From NCBI GenBank assembly GCA_944381485.1, contig CALWLI010000001.1:60634-124633 (forward strand): DNA of 64,000 nucleotides, written 5' to 3'. Both the position numbers and the translations under genes were made by a program. The notes beneath the pieces were generated by a model, which ran no database searches, was not told where the DNA came from, and saw only the letters and a program-made list of their open reading frames with translations. The stretch is from an uncultured Lachnospiraceae bacterium. GTDB taxonomy: Bacteria; Bacillota; Clostridia; Lachnospirales; Lachnospiraceae. Below, piece after piece: positions 8,469 through 17,606 of this stretch (positions are counted from its first letter, which is position 1; the number at the start of each line of letters is the position of its first letter).

Positions 8469-8490
8469 AAGGGCAAAAAAATATGCCCTT
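8469..8490. repeat. inverted repeat between thrC and hom
   Basis: AAGGGCA and TGCCCTT form a 7-bp stem with an A-rich loop (T-rich on the other strand). It sits in the divergent intergenic region upstream of both promoters and may be an operator. No T-box or threonine leader peptide was recognised. Confidence 0.4.
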
Positions 8491-8564
8491 AATGCACAAT
8501 TACCTATATTATATAGTTTTAAGGTCGATTTTTACAGCTTAAAATACGACAGAATGGAGAAATT

Positions 8565-9650
8565 ATGAAGATCGCGCTGCTGGGTTACGGAACTGTGGGA
8601 AGGAGCCTCCATGATCTCTTGGAAAAAAGAGATCTTGGAATAGAGGTAAAAAGGATACTGAGAAGAAAGGCAGATCCCGCAGATCCCCGAATTACGGACA
8701 GAATAGAGGACATACTTGAGGATGGGGAGATAGAATGCGTCGCCGAGGCCCTTAGCGGCAGCGAGCCCGCAGGAGAGTATCTTAAGATGCTTATGAAGTC
8801 GGGGAAGCATGTGGTTAGCGCCAACAAGGCCGCCATTGCAAATGACTTTGAGGGCCTTCTCAGGCTTGCGGAAAAAAACAATGTTTTTTTTCAGTTTGAG
8901 GCAAGCAGTGGTGGTACGATACCCTGGATAGAGAATATCAAGGATATAAGCTCTGCTGACGAGATCATCTCCATGAAGGGAATACTGAACGGCACCTGCA
9001 ATTTCATTATCGACAAGATGGAGAGAGAGGGCTTTGACTTTGAACAGGCTCTTTCAATAGCTCAGTCTCTGGGATATGCAGAGGCCGATCCCACAGCGGA
9101 CATAGGCGGCCAGGATACCTACAACAAGGCTCTTATATCCTGTTCTCTCGGATACAGAGGCTTTGTCAAAAAGGATTTCCCTGTTTTAGGAATAGAAAAG
9201 CTTTCGCCGGATGGGCTTTGGGAGCTTTACAAGGAGGAAAAGACCGTCAGGTTTATGATGATATCAAGGCGCCTTGGGGAAAGATATGCTGTAGGCGTAG
9301 TCCCCACTGTAGTCAGAAAGGACAGCATAGAGGCAAATGTGAGGGAGAATTTCAACTGCGCCTCCATTACAGGAGCCACAACGGGAGAACTTAAATTCTA
9401 CGGCCAGGGAAGCGGAGGCTATCCCACGGCGGATGCCATGGTGAGAGACCTGGTGAGAATAAGAGACAGAGTGGCGGAAAATGATATTCCCTATAGAAAG
9501 CTCATATACGATGACAGCCTGCTTTGGGGCGTGGGACATTTTCCCGGGGAGAAGAAAAGAGGAAAACTTTCAGAGCTCATAAAGGAAGCTTTAGAGAAAG
9601 ATATATTTATGGCATTTGAATGCGAGGAGGATAATACAAAAAATGCTTAA
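8565..9650 (+). CDS. hom: homoserine dehydrogenase, short form without ACT domain
   Basis: This 361-residue enzyme reduces aspartate semialdehyde to homoserine with NAD(P)H. The Rossmann loop is GYGTVGRSL (residues 8-16). The catalytic core contains SANKAAIAN, GGTIPWI, GILNGTCNFI and the family signature around AEADPTADIGGQD. The usual Firmicutes enzyme is about 430 residues with a C-terminal ACT domain; this one ends soon after the catalytic domain, so allosteric threonine inhibition through ACT is not expected. A ribosome binding site (GGAG) precedes the ATG. It overlaps lysC by 8 bases, implying translational coupling. Confidence 0.93.
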   Translation: MKIALLGYGTVGRSLHDLLEKRDLGIEVKRILRRKADPADPRITDRIEDILEDGEIECVAEALSGSEPAGEYLKMLMKSGKHVVSANKAAIANDFEGLLRLAEKNNVFFQFEASSGGTIPWIENIKDISSADEIISMKGILNGTCNFIIDKMEREGFDFEQALSIAQSLGYAEADPTADIGGQDTYNKALISCSLGYRGFVKKDFPVLGIEKLSPDGLWELYKEEKTVRFMMISRRLGERYAVGVVPTVVRKDSIEANVRENFNCASITGATTGELKFYGQGSGGYPTADAMVRDLVRIRDRVAENDIPYRKLIYDDSLLWGVGHFPGEKKRGKLSELIKEALEKDIFMAFECEEDNTKNA

Positions 9651-10965
9651 AATAACAAAATTCGGTGGCAGCAGTGTGGCTGACAGCACACAATTTAAAA
9701 AGGTAAAGTCTATAATAGAGAGCGATCCTGCCAGAAAATTTGTGATAGTGTCGGCATCAGGCAAGAGGAATCCGAAGGACAACAAGATAACAGATCTCCT
9801 GTATCTGTGCCATGCCCATATTGAGTACCATGTGGACTATCTGCCTCTGTTTAAAATGATAGAGCAGAGGTTTCTTGATATAAAAAATGAGCTTTCTCTT
9901 AATACAGATATCGAATCGGAACTGGCTGTGCTTGAGGTGGAGCTGCCGAAGCTTAGTATAGATGAGCTGGTGAGCAGAGGCGAGTACTTCACAGCAAGGC
10001 TCATGGCGGATTACCTGGGATTCCCCTTTGTGGACGCAAAGGATGTAATAGAGATAAGATATGACGGCAGCTTTGATTACGACAGGACCTCGGAGAACCT
10101 TAAAAAGATACTTGTGGAGAACAAGAGATTTGTGATGCCCGGATTTTACGGAAGGACTCCTGACGGAAAGATAAGGGTAATGACAAGAGGCGGTTCCGAT
10201 ATATCAGGCTCCATACTTGCAAGATGCCTCAAGGCGGATGTTTATGAGAACTGGACCGATGTATCCGGCTTTCTCATTGCGGATCCGAGAATAGTAAAGA
10301 ATCCCAGAAATATTGAGAAGATCACCTACTCGGAGCTTAGAGAGCTCTCATATATGGGAGCAAGCGTACTCCATGAGGATGCAATATTCCCCATAAGGAA
10401 GTATAATATACCCATACATATTTTAAATACAAACAGGCCTGAGGATCAGGGAACCATAATCCTTGACAACATACCTGAGGAGGATGACAAGGAAAGCCCT
10501 ATCATCACAGGAATTGCGGGAAAGAAGGACTTTACCGCAGTAGAGATTTATAAAAAGCATATGTCCAACGATGTGGGCATAGTGAGGAAGACCCTTAGCG
10601 TATTTGAAAAGTACGGTGTCAGCATAGAACATATCCCCAGTGGAATTGACTCCTTCAGCATAGTTGTAAGGAGCAAGGATGTAAGTGAAAACATATATGA
10701 CATAGTATCGGAGATAAAGGAGGCCATTCACACGGACCACATAAATATAGCTGACGGCATAGCCCTCATAGCTACAGTGGGAAGAAATATGAACAGCCGC
10801 CCCGGAACCTCGGGAAAGCTGTTTGCAGCCCTCGGAAACAGCGGTATCAACATAAGGATGATAGCCCAGGGCAGTGACGAGATAAATATCATAGTTGGAG
10901 TGGAGAACAAGGATTTTGAGAGAGCGATCTCAATAATCTACAATAATTTCATCGGAGAGGAGTAA
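9643..10965 (+). CDS. lysC: aspartate kinase (monofunctional, two ACT domains)
   Basis: This 440-residue enzyme phosphorylates L-aspartate, the first step toward Lys, Thr and Met. The nucleotide-site motif KFGGSSVAD is at residues 5-13, the substrate region TRGGSDISG lies near residue 186, and two C-terminal ACT repeats begin at about 305 (VGIVRKTLSVFEKYGVSIEH) and 385 (NSRPGTSGKLFAALGNSGI). Feedback control is therefore probably placed here, given the missing ACT in hom. The start is the ATG at 9643, with GAGGAGG upstream and an ATGCTTAA overlap with the hom stop. The longer reading frame from 9616 was rejected. Confidence 0.94.
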   Translation: MLKITKFGGSSVADSTQFKKVKSIIESDPARKFVIVSASGKRNPKDNKITDLLYLCHAHIEYHVDYLPLFKMIEQRFLDIKNELSLNTDIESELAVLEVELPKLSIDELVSRGEYFTARLMADYLGFPFVDAKDVIEIRYDGSFDYDRTSENLKKILVENKRFVMPGFYGRTPDGKIRVMTRGGSDISGSILARCLKADVYENWTDVSGFLIADPRIVKNPRNIEKITYSELRELSYMGASVLHEDAIFPIRKYNIPIHILNTNRPEDQGTIILDNIPEEDDKESPIITGIAGKKDFTAVEIYKKHMSNDVGIVRKTLSVFEKYGVSIEHIPSGIDSFSIVVRSKDVSENIYDIVSEIKEAIHTDHINIADGIALIATVGRNMNSRPGTSGKLFAALGNSGINIRMIAQGSDEINIIVGVENKDFERAISIIYNNFIGEE

Positions 10966-10969
10966 AGCT

Positions 10970-11995
10970 GTGAAAAGTCTTAAAATAGGAATCTTAGGTG
11001 CAACGGGAGCAGTCGGCAGACAGATGCTTGAGGTCTTGGAGGAGAGGAAGTTTAATGTGGAGGAACTGAGGCTCTTCGCAGGAACAAGAAGTGCCGGATC
11101 AAAGATAGAGGCCTTCGGAAAGGAATGGACTGTAGAACTTACGGATACCGAAAGATTTGCAGGCCTTGACCTTCTTCTTGGAGCTGCGGAGAATGACATA
11201 GCAAAAAAATACCTGCCTGAGGCTGCACGCATGGGTGTGCAGGTGGTGGACAACTCCAGTGCCTTCAGACTTGATCCTGAGATACCTCTTGTTATACCTG
11301 AGGTGAATCCTGAGGATGTGAAGCTTACAAAGGGCATAATAGCGAACCCCAACTGCTCAACCATCATAGCTCTCACAGCTGTAAATGCCCTCCACAGATA
11401 TGCAAAGATCAAGAGGATGGTAGTCTCCACCTATCAGGCGGTAAGCGGAGCGGGAAAGGACGGAATAGACGAGCTCTATAATGAGGTGTCAAAGCTTTCG
11501 GAAGGAGGAGAGCTCGGTAAGGAGAATTTCAAGGTCTTCCCCTACCAGATAGCCTACAACCTTATCCCCCAGATAGGAGGCTTTGATGACATGGGCTACA
11601 GCTCCGAGGAGATGAAGATGCAAAACGAAGGCCGCAAGATGCTCCATGACGATAAACTCAGGGTAAACTGCACCTGCGTGAGAGTCCCGGTGGTGAGATC
11701 CCATTCAGAGAGCATAAACATAGAGTTTGAGCGGGAGATAAGCCCTGAGAAAGCGAGAGAGCTTCTCAAGGATGCTCCCGGAGTAAGGCTTTATGACGAG
11801 CCTTCGGAGAAGGTATACCCCATGCCCCTTCTCACAAGCGATCAGGATCTTGTATATGTGGGAAGGATAAGGAGGGATATCTCGGCTCCTGAGGAGGAGT
11901 ACAACAGATCCCTTACACTTTTCTGCTGTGGAGATCAGGTGAGGAAGGGAGCTGCAACCAATGCGGTACAGATAGCGGAGCTTATTTTCAAATAG
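10970..11995 (+). CDS. asd: aspartate-semialdehyde dehydrogenase
   Basis: This 341-residue enzyme reduces aspartyl phosphate to aspartate semialdehyde. It has the NADP loop GATGAVGRQML (residues 10-20), DNSSAFR (94-100) and the active-site Cys129 in NPNCST. The start appears to be GTG at 10970, only 4 bases after the lysC stop, with GGAGAGGAG inside the end of lysC as ribosome binding site. It is the third gene of hom-lysC-asd, and a hairpin follows at 12027-12053. Confidence 0.95.
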   Translation: MKSLKIGILGATGAVGRQMLEVLEERKFNVEELRLFAGTRSAGSKIEAFGKEWTVELTDTERFAGLDLLLGAAENDIAKKYLPEAARMGVQVVDNSSAFRLDPEIPLVIPEVNPEDVKLTKGIIANPNCSTIIALTAVNALHRYAKIKRMVVSTYQAVSGAGKDGIDELYNEVSKLSEGGELGKENFKVFPYQIAYNLIPQIGGFDDMGYSSEEMKMQNEGRKMLHDDKLRVNCTCVRVPVVRSHSESINIEFEREISPEKARELLKDAPGVRLYDEPSEKVYPMPLLTSDQDLVYVGRIRRDISAPEEEYNRSLTLFCCGDQVRKGAATNAVQIAELIFK

Positions 11996-12026
11996 GCCGG
12001 TTATAAAAATATAAACATGAGGTTTT

Positions 12027-12053
12027 AAAGGGGAGACAGGGCGTTTCCCCTTT
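12027..12053 (+). terminator. possible terminator after asd
   Basis: AAAGGGGA pairs with TCCCCTTT (8 bp) around an 11-base loop. Only three T end the right arm, so termination may be weak. Confidence 0.5.
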
Positions 12054-12062
12054 ACTGCTGCA

Positions 12063-12091
12063 TTGACTTTGACTTTTAAGGATCCTATAAT
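12063..12091 (+). promoter_or_regulatory. lrgAB promoter
   Basis: TTGACT at 12063-12068 and TATAAT at 12086-12091 are spaced by exactly 17 bases, ending about 30 bases before the lrgA start. Confidence 0.8.
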
Positions 12092-12121
12092 TTTAAAAAA
12101 CGGTGTTTTGGGGGAGTGAAA

Positions 12122-12469
12122 ATGAAATATTTAAGGCAGCTTACCATAATACTTTTTATATCCTTTGTGGGGGAGATAATGAATCAGCTCATTCCGCTTC
12201 CTGTCCCTGCGGGAATATACGGACTACTGATTTTGCTTCTGAGCCTTTCTTCAGGGATATTAAAGACAAGTCAAATAAGGGAGACAGCCCTGTTTTTGGT
12301 GGAGATAATGCCCGTCATGTTTGTGCCTGCGGCAGTGGGGCTTATGAATGCCGAGAATGAGCTTTCAGGCATGCTTACAGCCCTTATAGTAATGATTCCT
12401 GTGACCACGACCATAGGTATCGCCGCTGCAGGTCTTGTCACCCAATTTGTTATAAGGAGGAAGAAATGA
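12122..12469 (+). CDS. lrgA: LrgA/CidA family holin-like membrane protein
   Basis: This 115-residue integral membrane protein has four hydrophobic segments and the LrgA signature around IPLPVPAGIYGLLILLL. LrgA/CidA proteins work with LrgB/CidB in the membrane and have been linked to murein hydrolase control, overflow metabolism and pyruvate uptake. The ATG at 12122 is preferred to the GTG at 12116, because GGGGGAG (12110-12115) is 6 bases upstream of it but abuts the GTG. It overlaps lrgB by ATGA. No LytS/LytR two-component genes are adjacent. Confidence 0.88.
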   Translation: MKYLRQLTIILFISFVGEIMNQLIPLPVPAGIYGLLILLLSLSSGILKTSQIRETALFLVEIMPVMFVPAAVGLMNAENELSGMLTALIVMIPVTTTIGIAAAGLVTQFVIRRKK

Positions 12470-13164
12470 TCAACGATTTTTTTGAGGAAGCACTTTTTTC
12501 AGGGGCTGCACTCACACTGCTTGCTTACGAGCTGGGACTGCTCCTTAAGAGGAGGTTTCGCTCTGCGATTTTCAACCCTATACTCATAGCTGTAATATGC
12601 GTCATAGCCCTGCTGAAGCTTCTTAATATTGAATACAGCTCATATGAGTCGGGGGCAAAGTATATCTCCTATCTGCTGACCCCTGCCACAGTATGTCTTG
12701 CCCTTCCGCTCTATGAGGAGCTGAAGCTTTTGAAGGATAATTTGGCGGCGGTAGCCTGCGGCATACTATCAGGCATACTCTCCGGCATGGCGGGAGTGTT
12801 TTTACTGTGTAAGATTTTCCGGCTCTCCCATACCCAATATGTAACTCTGCTTCCTAAATCCGTGACGACAGCCATAGGCATGGGTATATCCGAGGAGCTG
12901 GGCGGTACAGTTACCATCACGGTGGCTGTGATAATCATTACAGGAATATTCGGAAATATCTTTGCTGACTTCATATTTTCGGCTCTCAAGATAAAGGAGC
13001 CGGTTGCGAAGGGCATAGCTCTCGGCACCTGCTCCCATGCCATAGGTACCGCCAGAGCCATGGAACTGGGGGAGGCCGAGGGGGCCATGAGCAGCCTTGC
13101 CATAGCGGTTGCAGGTATGCTCACTGTTGTTCTGGCACCGATATTTTCAGGCCTTCCACTTTAA
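12466..13164 (+). CDS. lrgB: LrgB family membrane protein
   Basis: This 232-residue polytopic protein has about six to eight membrane segments and the LrgB-type motifs LLPKSVTTAIGMGISEELGG and SHAIGTARAMELGE. It is the usual partner of LrgA, and the ATGA overlap with lrgA shows tight coupling. In the family it forms a membrane complex tied to cell lysis control or export/import of small acids. The transported substrate in this organism is not evident. Confidence 0.9.
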   Translation: MINDFFEEALFSGAALTLLAYELGLLLKRRFRSAIFNPILIAVICVIALLKLLNIEYSSYESGAKYISYLLTPATVCLALPLYEELKLLKDNLAAVACGILSGILSGMAGVFLLCKIFRLSHTQYVTLLPKSVTTAIGMGISEELGGTVTITVAVIIITGIFGNIFADFIFSALKIKEPVAKGIALGTCSHAIGTARAMELGEAEGAMSSLAIAVAGMLTVVLAPIFSGLPL

Positions 13165-13201
13165 CAAATCCTTACAGTTGCCTTAAATACTTTGCAGATT
13201 A

Positions 13202-13229
13202 TAGACTTTTGAGTCCTCGGAGTTATAAT
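13202..13229 (+). promoter_or_regulatory. candidate promoter of the LCP gene
   Basis: TATAAT at 13224-13229 is preceded by TAGACT at 13202-13207 with 16-base spacing. The -35 is a moderate match. Confidence 0.45.
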
Positions 13230-13287
13230 TGATTAGCTGAATACAAAAAGACCTAAGATAAACCGAATTATTGCGAAAGAGGAAAAA

Positions 13288-15018
13288 ATGAATTCTGAAG
13301 ATTACAGGAGATACAATAATACAAGAGGCGGAGAGCATAAGAGAGTAAGGCGCTCCGCGCCCACCATGCCTGATGAGAGAAGCTTGAGGCGCTCTGCCGC
13401 GACGCATAAAGGGGAGCCTTTAAGGCGAGGCAGGGACATATCCTCAGGAAGAAATAAAAGGCATGAAAGATATGAAGAGCCCGGATATGAGGAATACGAC
13501 TACAGAGACGAGTATGAAGACGAAGATTATGAAGATGACAGGTACGAAGAGGAAGAGTATGACTACTATGATAAGGAGCAAGCTTCCCGAGGCAGGCATA
13601 AGGGAGGAAGGAGAAAAAAGAAGAAGAGAAGATTTCTAAAGCTTCTCTTTGCAGTGATTCTTATAGTTGCCGCCTTTTTTGTGGGTAAAAACATACTCCA
13701 AGGAAATAATTGGACCGTTGCCGTGTTCGGAGTAGACGCGAGAGACGGGGAACTGGAGAAGGGTACCCGCTCAGATGTCATAATGGTGGTCAATGTAAAC
13801 AAGAGCTCAGGTGAGGTAAAGCTGGTGTCTGTTTTCAGAGACACCTACCTGAAGATAGATGACGACGGCAATTATAATAAGATAAATGCCGCCTACGAGA
13901 GAGGAGGGCATGAGCAGGCCATCAAGGCTCTCGAGGAGAATCTTGATTTAAAGATCGATGACTACATAACCTTCAGCTGGTCAGCAGTTGCAAAGGGAAT
14001 AAATGCTCTGGGAGGCATAGATCTTGAGATCAGTGACGCGGAGTTTTCCTACATAAATGCCTTCATTACAGAGACTGTAAATTCCACAGGCATAGGCTCG
14101 GTACAGCTTAAATCGGCAGGCATGAACCATCTTGACGGTGTTCAGGCCGTGGCTTACGGAAGACTGAGGCTTATGGACACGGATTTCAACAGGACTGCAA
14201 GGCAGAGAAAGGTGATAGGACTTGCTGTGGACAAGGCAAAGGCTGCTGACTTTGACACACTGAAAAATACGGCTCTGGCTGTGCTTCCTGAGGTATCCAC
14301 AAGCATAGGCATAGATGACCTTGTACCTCTTCTCAGAAACATAGACAAATACAATATAGCAGACTCTACAGGCTTCCCCTTCTCAAGGCAGACTATGGAT
14401 ATAGGCAGGCTGGACTGCGTTGTGCCTACGACCCTTGAAAGCAATGTAGTGACTCTACATCAGATACTTTTCGGAGAGGAAAACTATGAACCTTCCTCAA
14501 CAGTGAAGAGTATAAATGCCCACATAGGAGAGGTGACAGGACTTACAGACGCCGGTGAGAATGCTCCCGAGGCGGGAACCGGGGGAGGAATAGTACATAA
14601 GGATAGTACTCCTGCCAAGCAGGAGACTGCAGAGGTGACAGAGGCTGTAACAGAGACTGAGACTGAAGCTGAAACGGAAGGGGAGAGTGAGAGCTCTTCC
14701 GAAGGTCAGGAGGAGTCTTTGGAGAGCTCATCCGAAGAGGCGGAGAGTTCCTCCGGAAATGAAGAAGAGCAGGAGACCAAGGCCGAGAACAACGATGCGA
14801 AAGAGACTGAAGGAGAAAAAGAGGAGAGCACAGTCCATGAGAGACCTTCAGAGACGGTAAAGCCCACAGAGCCCTCAAGGGAGACTGAAGCTGAGACTCA
14901 TGGAGGAAACACAGCCATAATATCCCCTGACGGTCCCAAGCCCCTTGAGGAGGTCACTGATAACGGTCCCGGTGTCTCAGGACCTGTGGAGGGGCCTATG
15001 GGAGGCCCGGGAGTATAA
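13288..15018 (+). CDS. LytR-CpsA-Psr (LCP) family cell-wall glycopolymer ligase with long acidic tails
   Basis: This 576-residue type II membrane protein has a cytosolic N-terminus of about 115 residues: first basic, then extremely Tyr/Glu/Asp-rich (70-95), then a Lys/Arg patch. One membrane segment follows at about 116-137. The extracellular LCP domain (about 140-395) contains GVDAR (148-152) and TRSDVIMV (160-167), the conserved Arg/Asp pyrophosphate-binding residues. LCP enzymes attach teichoic acids or capsule polymers to peptidoglycan. The last 160 residues are low-complexity Glu/Ser/Thr with Gly/Pro at the end and look disordered. It is monocistronic between lrgB and a convergent MATE gene. 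Confidence 0.92.
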   Translation: MNSEDYRRYNNTRGGEHKRVRRSAPTMPDERSLRRSAATHKGEPLRRGRDISSGRNKRHERYEEPGYEEYDYRDEYEDEDYEDDRYEEEEYDYYDKEQASRGRHKGGRRKKKKRRFLKLLFAVILIVAAFFVGKNILQGNNWTVAVFGVDARDGELEKGTRSDVIMVVNVNKSSGEVKLVSVFRDTYLKIDDDGNYNKINAAYERGGHEQAIKALEENLDLKIDDYITFSWSAVAKGINALGGIDLEISDAEFSYINAFITETVNSTGIGSVQLKSAGMNHLDGVQAVAYGRLRLMDTDFNRTARQRKVIGLAVDKAKAADFDTLKNTALAVLPEVSTSIGIDDLVPLLRNIDKYNIADSTGFPFSRQTMDIGRLDCVVPTTLESNVVTLHQILFGEENYEPSSTVKSINAHIGEVTGLTDAGENAPEAGTGGGIVHKDSTPAKQETAEVTEAVTETETEAETEGESESSSEGQEESLESSSEEAESSSGNEEEQETKAENNDAKETEGEKEESTVHERPSETVKPTEPSRETEAETHGGNTAIISPDGPKPLEEVTDNGPGVSGPVEGPMGGPGV

Positions 15019-15026
15019 AGAGAAAG

Positions 15027-15082
15027 GCGGAAAGCCGGAATACTAAGCTGTGACTGTATGCTTCAGCCACTTTCCGCTTTTA
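15027..15082 (+). terminator. possible terminator of the LCP gene, inside the 3' end of the MATE gene
   Basis: GCGGAAAG (15027-15034) pairs with CTTTCCGC (15070-15077), followed by TTTTAT. The 35-base loop is long, and the right arm lies within the convergent MATE coding sequence. Confidence 0.35.
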
Positions 15083-16386
15083 TATCTGGCGATGAAAAAC
15101 ATACCTCTCACAGTCCAGTCTGCAAACATTCCTATCCATACAGCTATGGGGCCGAAGCCCATGACACGTATGAGGAAGACGCAGAGGCTGACCCTGCATA
15201 TCCACATGGAGAGACAGGAGAGGATCATGGAGAACTTCACATCCCCTGCGGCCTTCATGCCGTAGGCGGGGATGAAGGAGGCTGTCCATACCAGAGGCTT
15301 CACCACGGTTATAACACTCATCATGTATATGCACATAGATGCGCTCTCAGACTCAAGCCCCGCAAGGCGGGTGACAGGGCCCGTGACAGAAAAGATCAGT
15401 AAACAGCTCAGTATTATTACGATTTCAGCTATAATACTGAGCTTTTTTATATAGTGATCAGCCTCATCCGGGCGGCCGGCTCCCAGACACTGACCTACTA
15501 CTGTCATCATGCCTATGCCTATACCCATGGCGGCTATTCCGTTGAAATTTTCAAGTATATTAGTCATGGCCTGGGCGGCGATGGCCACAGTTCCCAGGGT
15601 GGAGACTGTGGACTGTATGGCAAGCTTTCCGAACTGAAACATTCCGTTTTCAATGCCTGCAGGTATACCTATGCGCAGTATGTTTTTGATAAGGCGGATT
15701 CGGGGCTTTAGAAAAAGAAAATTACCGATAATTATATCACCCTCTTTTCTCCTTAGAAGGATGAGAACTGCAAGTGCTGCCGCGATCCTTGAGAGAAGGG
15801 TGGATATTGCAGCCCCGGCGACTCCAAGGCCAAAGCCCCATATAAGCAAGGCGTTTCCGAATATATTCATTATATTTGTCAGTATGGTTATGATCATAGG
15901 GAGCCGGCTGTTGTTCTGCGCGCGAAAAACAGAGGAGCCGGAGTCAAAAAGGGCGATAAAGGGGAAGGAGAGGGCCGTATAAAAGAAGTATACAAGAGCC
16001 GCTTCCATGACATCTCTTTCCACCGCTCCGAAGATAAGGGAGAGGAGCTGCCGCCTGAAAAGGAGACATAGGAGGGTTATTGCCACGGATATATAGAATA
16101 TTACAAAGAGGAGCTGATCAGCGGAGCCTGAGGCCTTGTCCTTCCTTCCCTGTCCGAGATAATTTGCGCAGACTATGGCTCCTCCCGAGGCGAGGGCATA
16201 GAAAGCCTGGATAAAGAGGATGTTTATTGAGTCCACCAGTGAGACGGCGGATATGGCTGCAGCCCCCACATTGCTGACCATCATGGAGTCGGCAGTGCCC
16301 ATAAAAGCGGTAAATATCTGTTCGCATATAAGGGGCAGCATCAGGGAGATGAGCTGTCTTTTGCTGTACATATGGTTCATGATCAT
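15043..16386 (-). CDS. MATE family efflux transporter
   Basis: This 447-residue membrane protein has about twelve hydrophobic segments in two pseudo-symmetric halves. It opens with KRQLISLMLPLICEQIF and MGTADSMMVSNVGAAAISAVS, the standard NorM/DinF-like first helices and loop. MATE proteins export drugs or metabolites in exchange for Na+ or H+. No regulator is adjacent on its side and its substrate is unknown. It ends about 24 bases from the LCP stop and begins 110 bases from the divergent sbcD-like gene. Confidence 0.92.
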   Translation of the reverse strand: MIMNHMYSKRQLISLMLPLICEQIFTAFMGTADSMMVSNVGAAAISAVSLVDSINILFIQAFYALASGGAIVCANYLGQGRKDKASGSADQLLFVIFYISVAITLLCLLFRRQLLSLIFGAVERDVMEAALVYFFYTALSFPFIALFDSGSSVFRAQNNSRLPMIITILTNIMNIFGNALLIWGFGLGVAGAAISTLLSRIAAALAVLILLRRKEGDIIIGNFLFLKPRIRLIKNILRIGIPAGIENGMFQFGKLAIQSTVSTLGTVAIAAQAMTNILENFNGIAAMGIGIGMMTVVGQCLGAGRPDEADHYIKKLSIIAEIVIILSCLLIFSVTGPVTRLAGLESESASMCIYMMSVITVVKPLVWTASFIPAYGMKAAGDVKFSMILSCLSMWICRVSLCVFLIRVMGFGPIAVWIGMFADWTVRGMFFIARYKSGKWLKHTVTA

Positions 16387-16496
16387 TTCCTCAAAAATTT
16401 TTTAAGACCTATTCATTTCAGACCATAGTTTATTATATACTTATTCATGAATATTTAAAGAGCTGATAGAAAAGGATCGCAAGGAGATTTTTAACT

Positions 16497-17606
16497 ATGA
16501 AGATCATTCACTGCGCTGACCTTCATCTTGACTCTAAGATGGAGAGCAATCTGGACAGAGAAAAGGCTGTGGAGAGAAAGTCAGAGCTTTTTGACACCTT
16601 CTGCAGGATGGCGGAATATGCAAAGCTTAATGAGGTAAAGGTCATAATAATAGCGGGAGACCTGTTTGATACCTCCAAAAACATGCAGCTGAGGGTAAAA
16701 AGGAGGGTGCTCTCCGTAATAAGAGACACTCCTGATACAGATTTCCTCTATATAAAAGGAAACCATGACAGCGAGGATTTTTTGGAGGGGGAGGACTTGC
16801 CTGAAAACCTCAAGCTGTTTTCCCGGGAAGGACGCTCCTATGAATATGCTAATGTCCTGATCACGGGAAAGGACTATAAAAAGGGAATGACGGAGAAAGA
16901 TTGGTCAGAGTTTTGTGCAAAGCTGAAAAACGATCCTGAGAAGATAAATATATTGGTACTTCATGAGCAGGAGGGGAAGAGCTTCGGCAAAGAAGGCTCG
17001 GTAAATATGTCCGTATTTAAGGACCTTAATATAGATTATCTTGCCCTTGGTCATATACACTCATATAAGTGCCACAAGCTTGACAAGAGAGGCGTGTATT
17101 GTTACAGCGGCTGCCTTGAGGGCAGAGGCTTTGACGAGTGCGGGGATAAGGGCTTTGTGCTTTTGGAGACAGAGGAGGACCAAAAGACAGGCGGAAGGCT
17201 TCGCCACAGCTTTGTCCCCTTTGCAAAGAGAAGGATCCATGATCTCAGGCTTAAGCTGGATGGCGGCTACAGCCGGGAGGATATAGAGGAACTTATATCT
17301 GAAAAAATTAAGGATATACCGGAAACAGATATGGTTAAGCTTACTTTTTCCGGAGAGGTAGAAGAGGATACAGATATAGATATCGAATTTTTACAGAAAA
17401 AATTTGGCGAAGGCTTCTATTTTATGAAGATGTGTGATGAGACAAAGCTTAAGCTCAGCTATGAGGACTACGAGAATGACATTTCCCTCAAGGGAGAATT
17501 CATAAGACTTGTGAAGGGGAAGAGAATGAGAGAAGAGGACAAAAGGGAGATAATACTCATGGGCCTCAGAGCCCTGTCCGACAGGGAGATAGATATATGG
17601 AGATAA
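16497..17606 (+). CDS. SbcD/YhaO-like metallophosphoesterase (DNA repair exonuclease)
   Basis: This 369-residue protein of the Mre11/SbcD family has the binuclear metal motifs CADLHLD (residues 6-12), AGDLFDT near 57, GNHDSED near 89 and GHIHSYK near 186. It would be the nuclease partner of the SMC-like ATPase encoded directly downstream, with a 10-base gene overlap. Together they resemble Bacillus YhaO-YhaN rather than classic SbcD-SbcC, because the partner is short and has a membrane hairpin. The ATG at 16497 follows AAGGAG. Confidence 0.88.
   Translation: MKIIHCADLHLDSKMESNLDREKAVERKSELFDTFCRMAEYAKLNEVKVIIIAGDLFDTSKNMQLRVKRRVLSVIRDTPDTDFLYIKGNHDSEDFLEGEDLPENLKLFSREGRSYEYANVLITGKDYKKGMTEKDWSEFCAKLKNDPEKINILVLHEQEGKSFGKEGSVNMSVFKDLNIDYLALGHIHSYKCHKLDKRGVYCYSGCLEGRGFDECGDKGFVLLETEEDQKTGGRLRHSFVPFAKRRIHDLRLKLDGGYSREDIEELISEKIKDIPETDMVKLTFSGEVEEDTDIDIEFLQKKFGEGFYFMKMCDETKLKLSYEDYENDISLKGEFIRLVKGKRMREEDKREIILMGLRALSDREIDIWR

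Noticed and set aside
8354-8476. N-terminal extension of threonine synthase by 41 codons
   Set aside because: The extension contains the likely promoter and a hairpin, has no ribosome binding site, and homology begins at MIYHSTRNK.
8354-8564. T-box or threonine attenuator in the thrC/hom intergenic region
   Set aside because: No T-box sequence (TGGNACCGCG), specifier loop or Thr-rich leader peptide is visible; only a 7-bp inverted repeat.
12103-12360. Alternative frame overlapping lrgA
   Set aside because: It is out of frame with the clear LrgA protein, has no membrane or family features, and its start lies before the ribosome binding site of lrgA.
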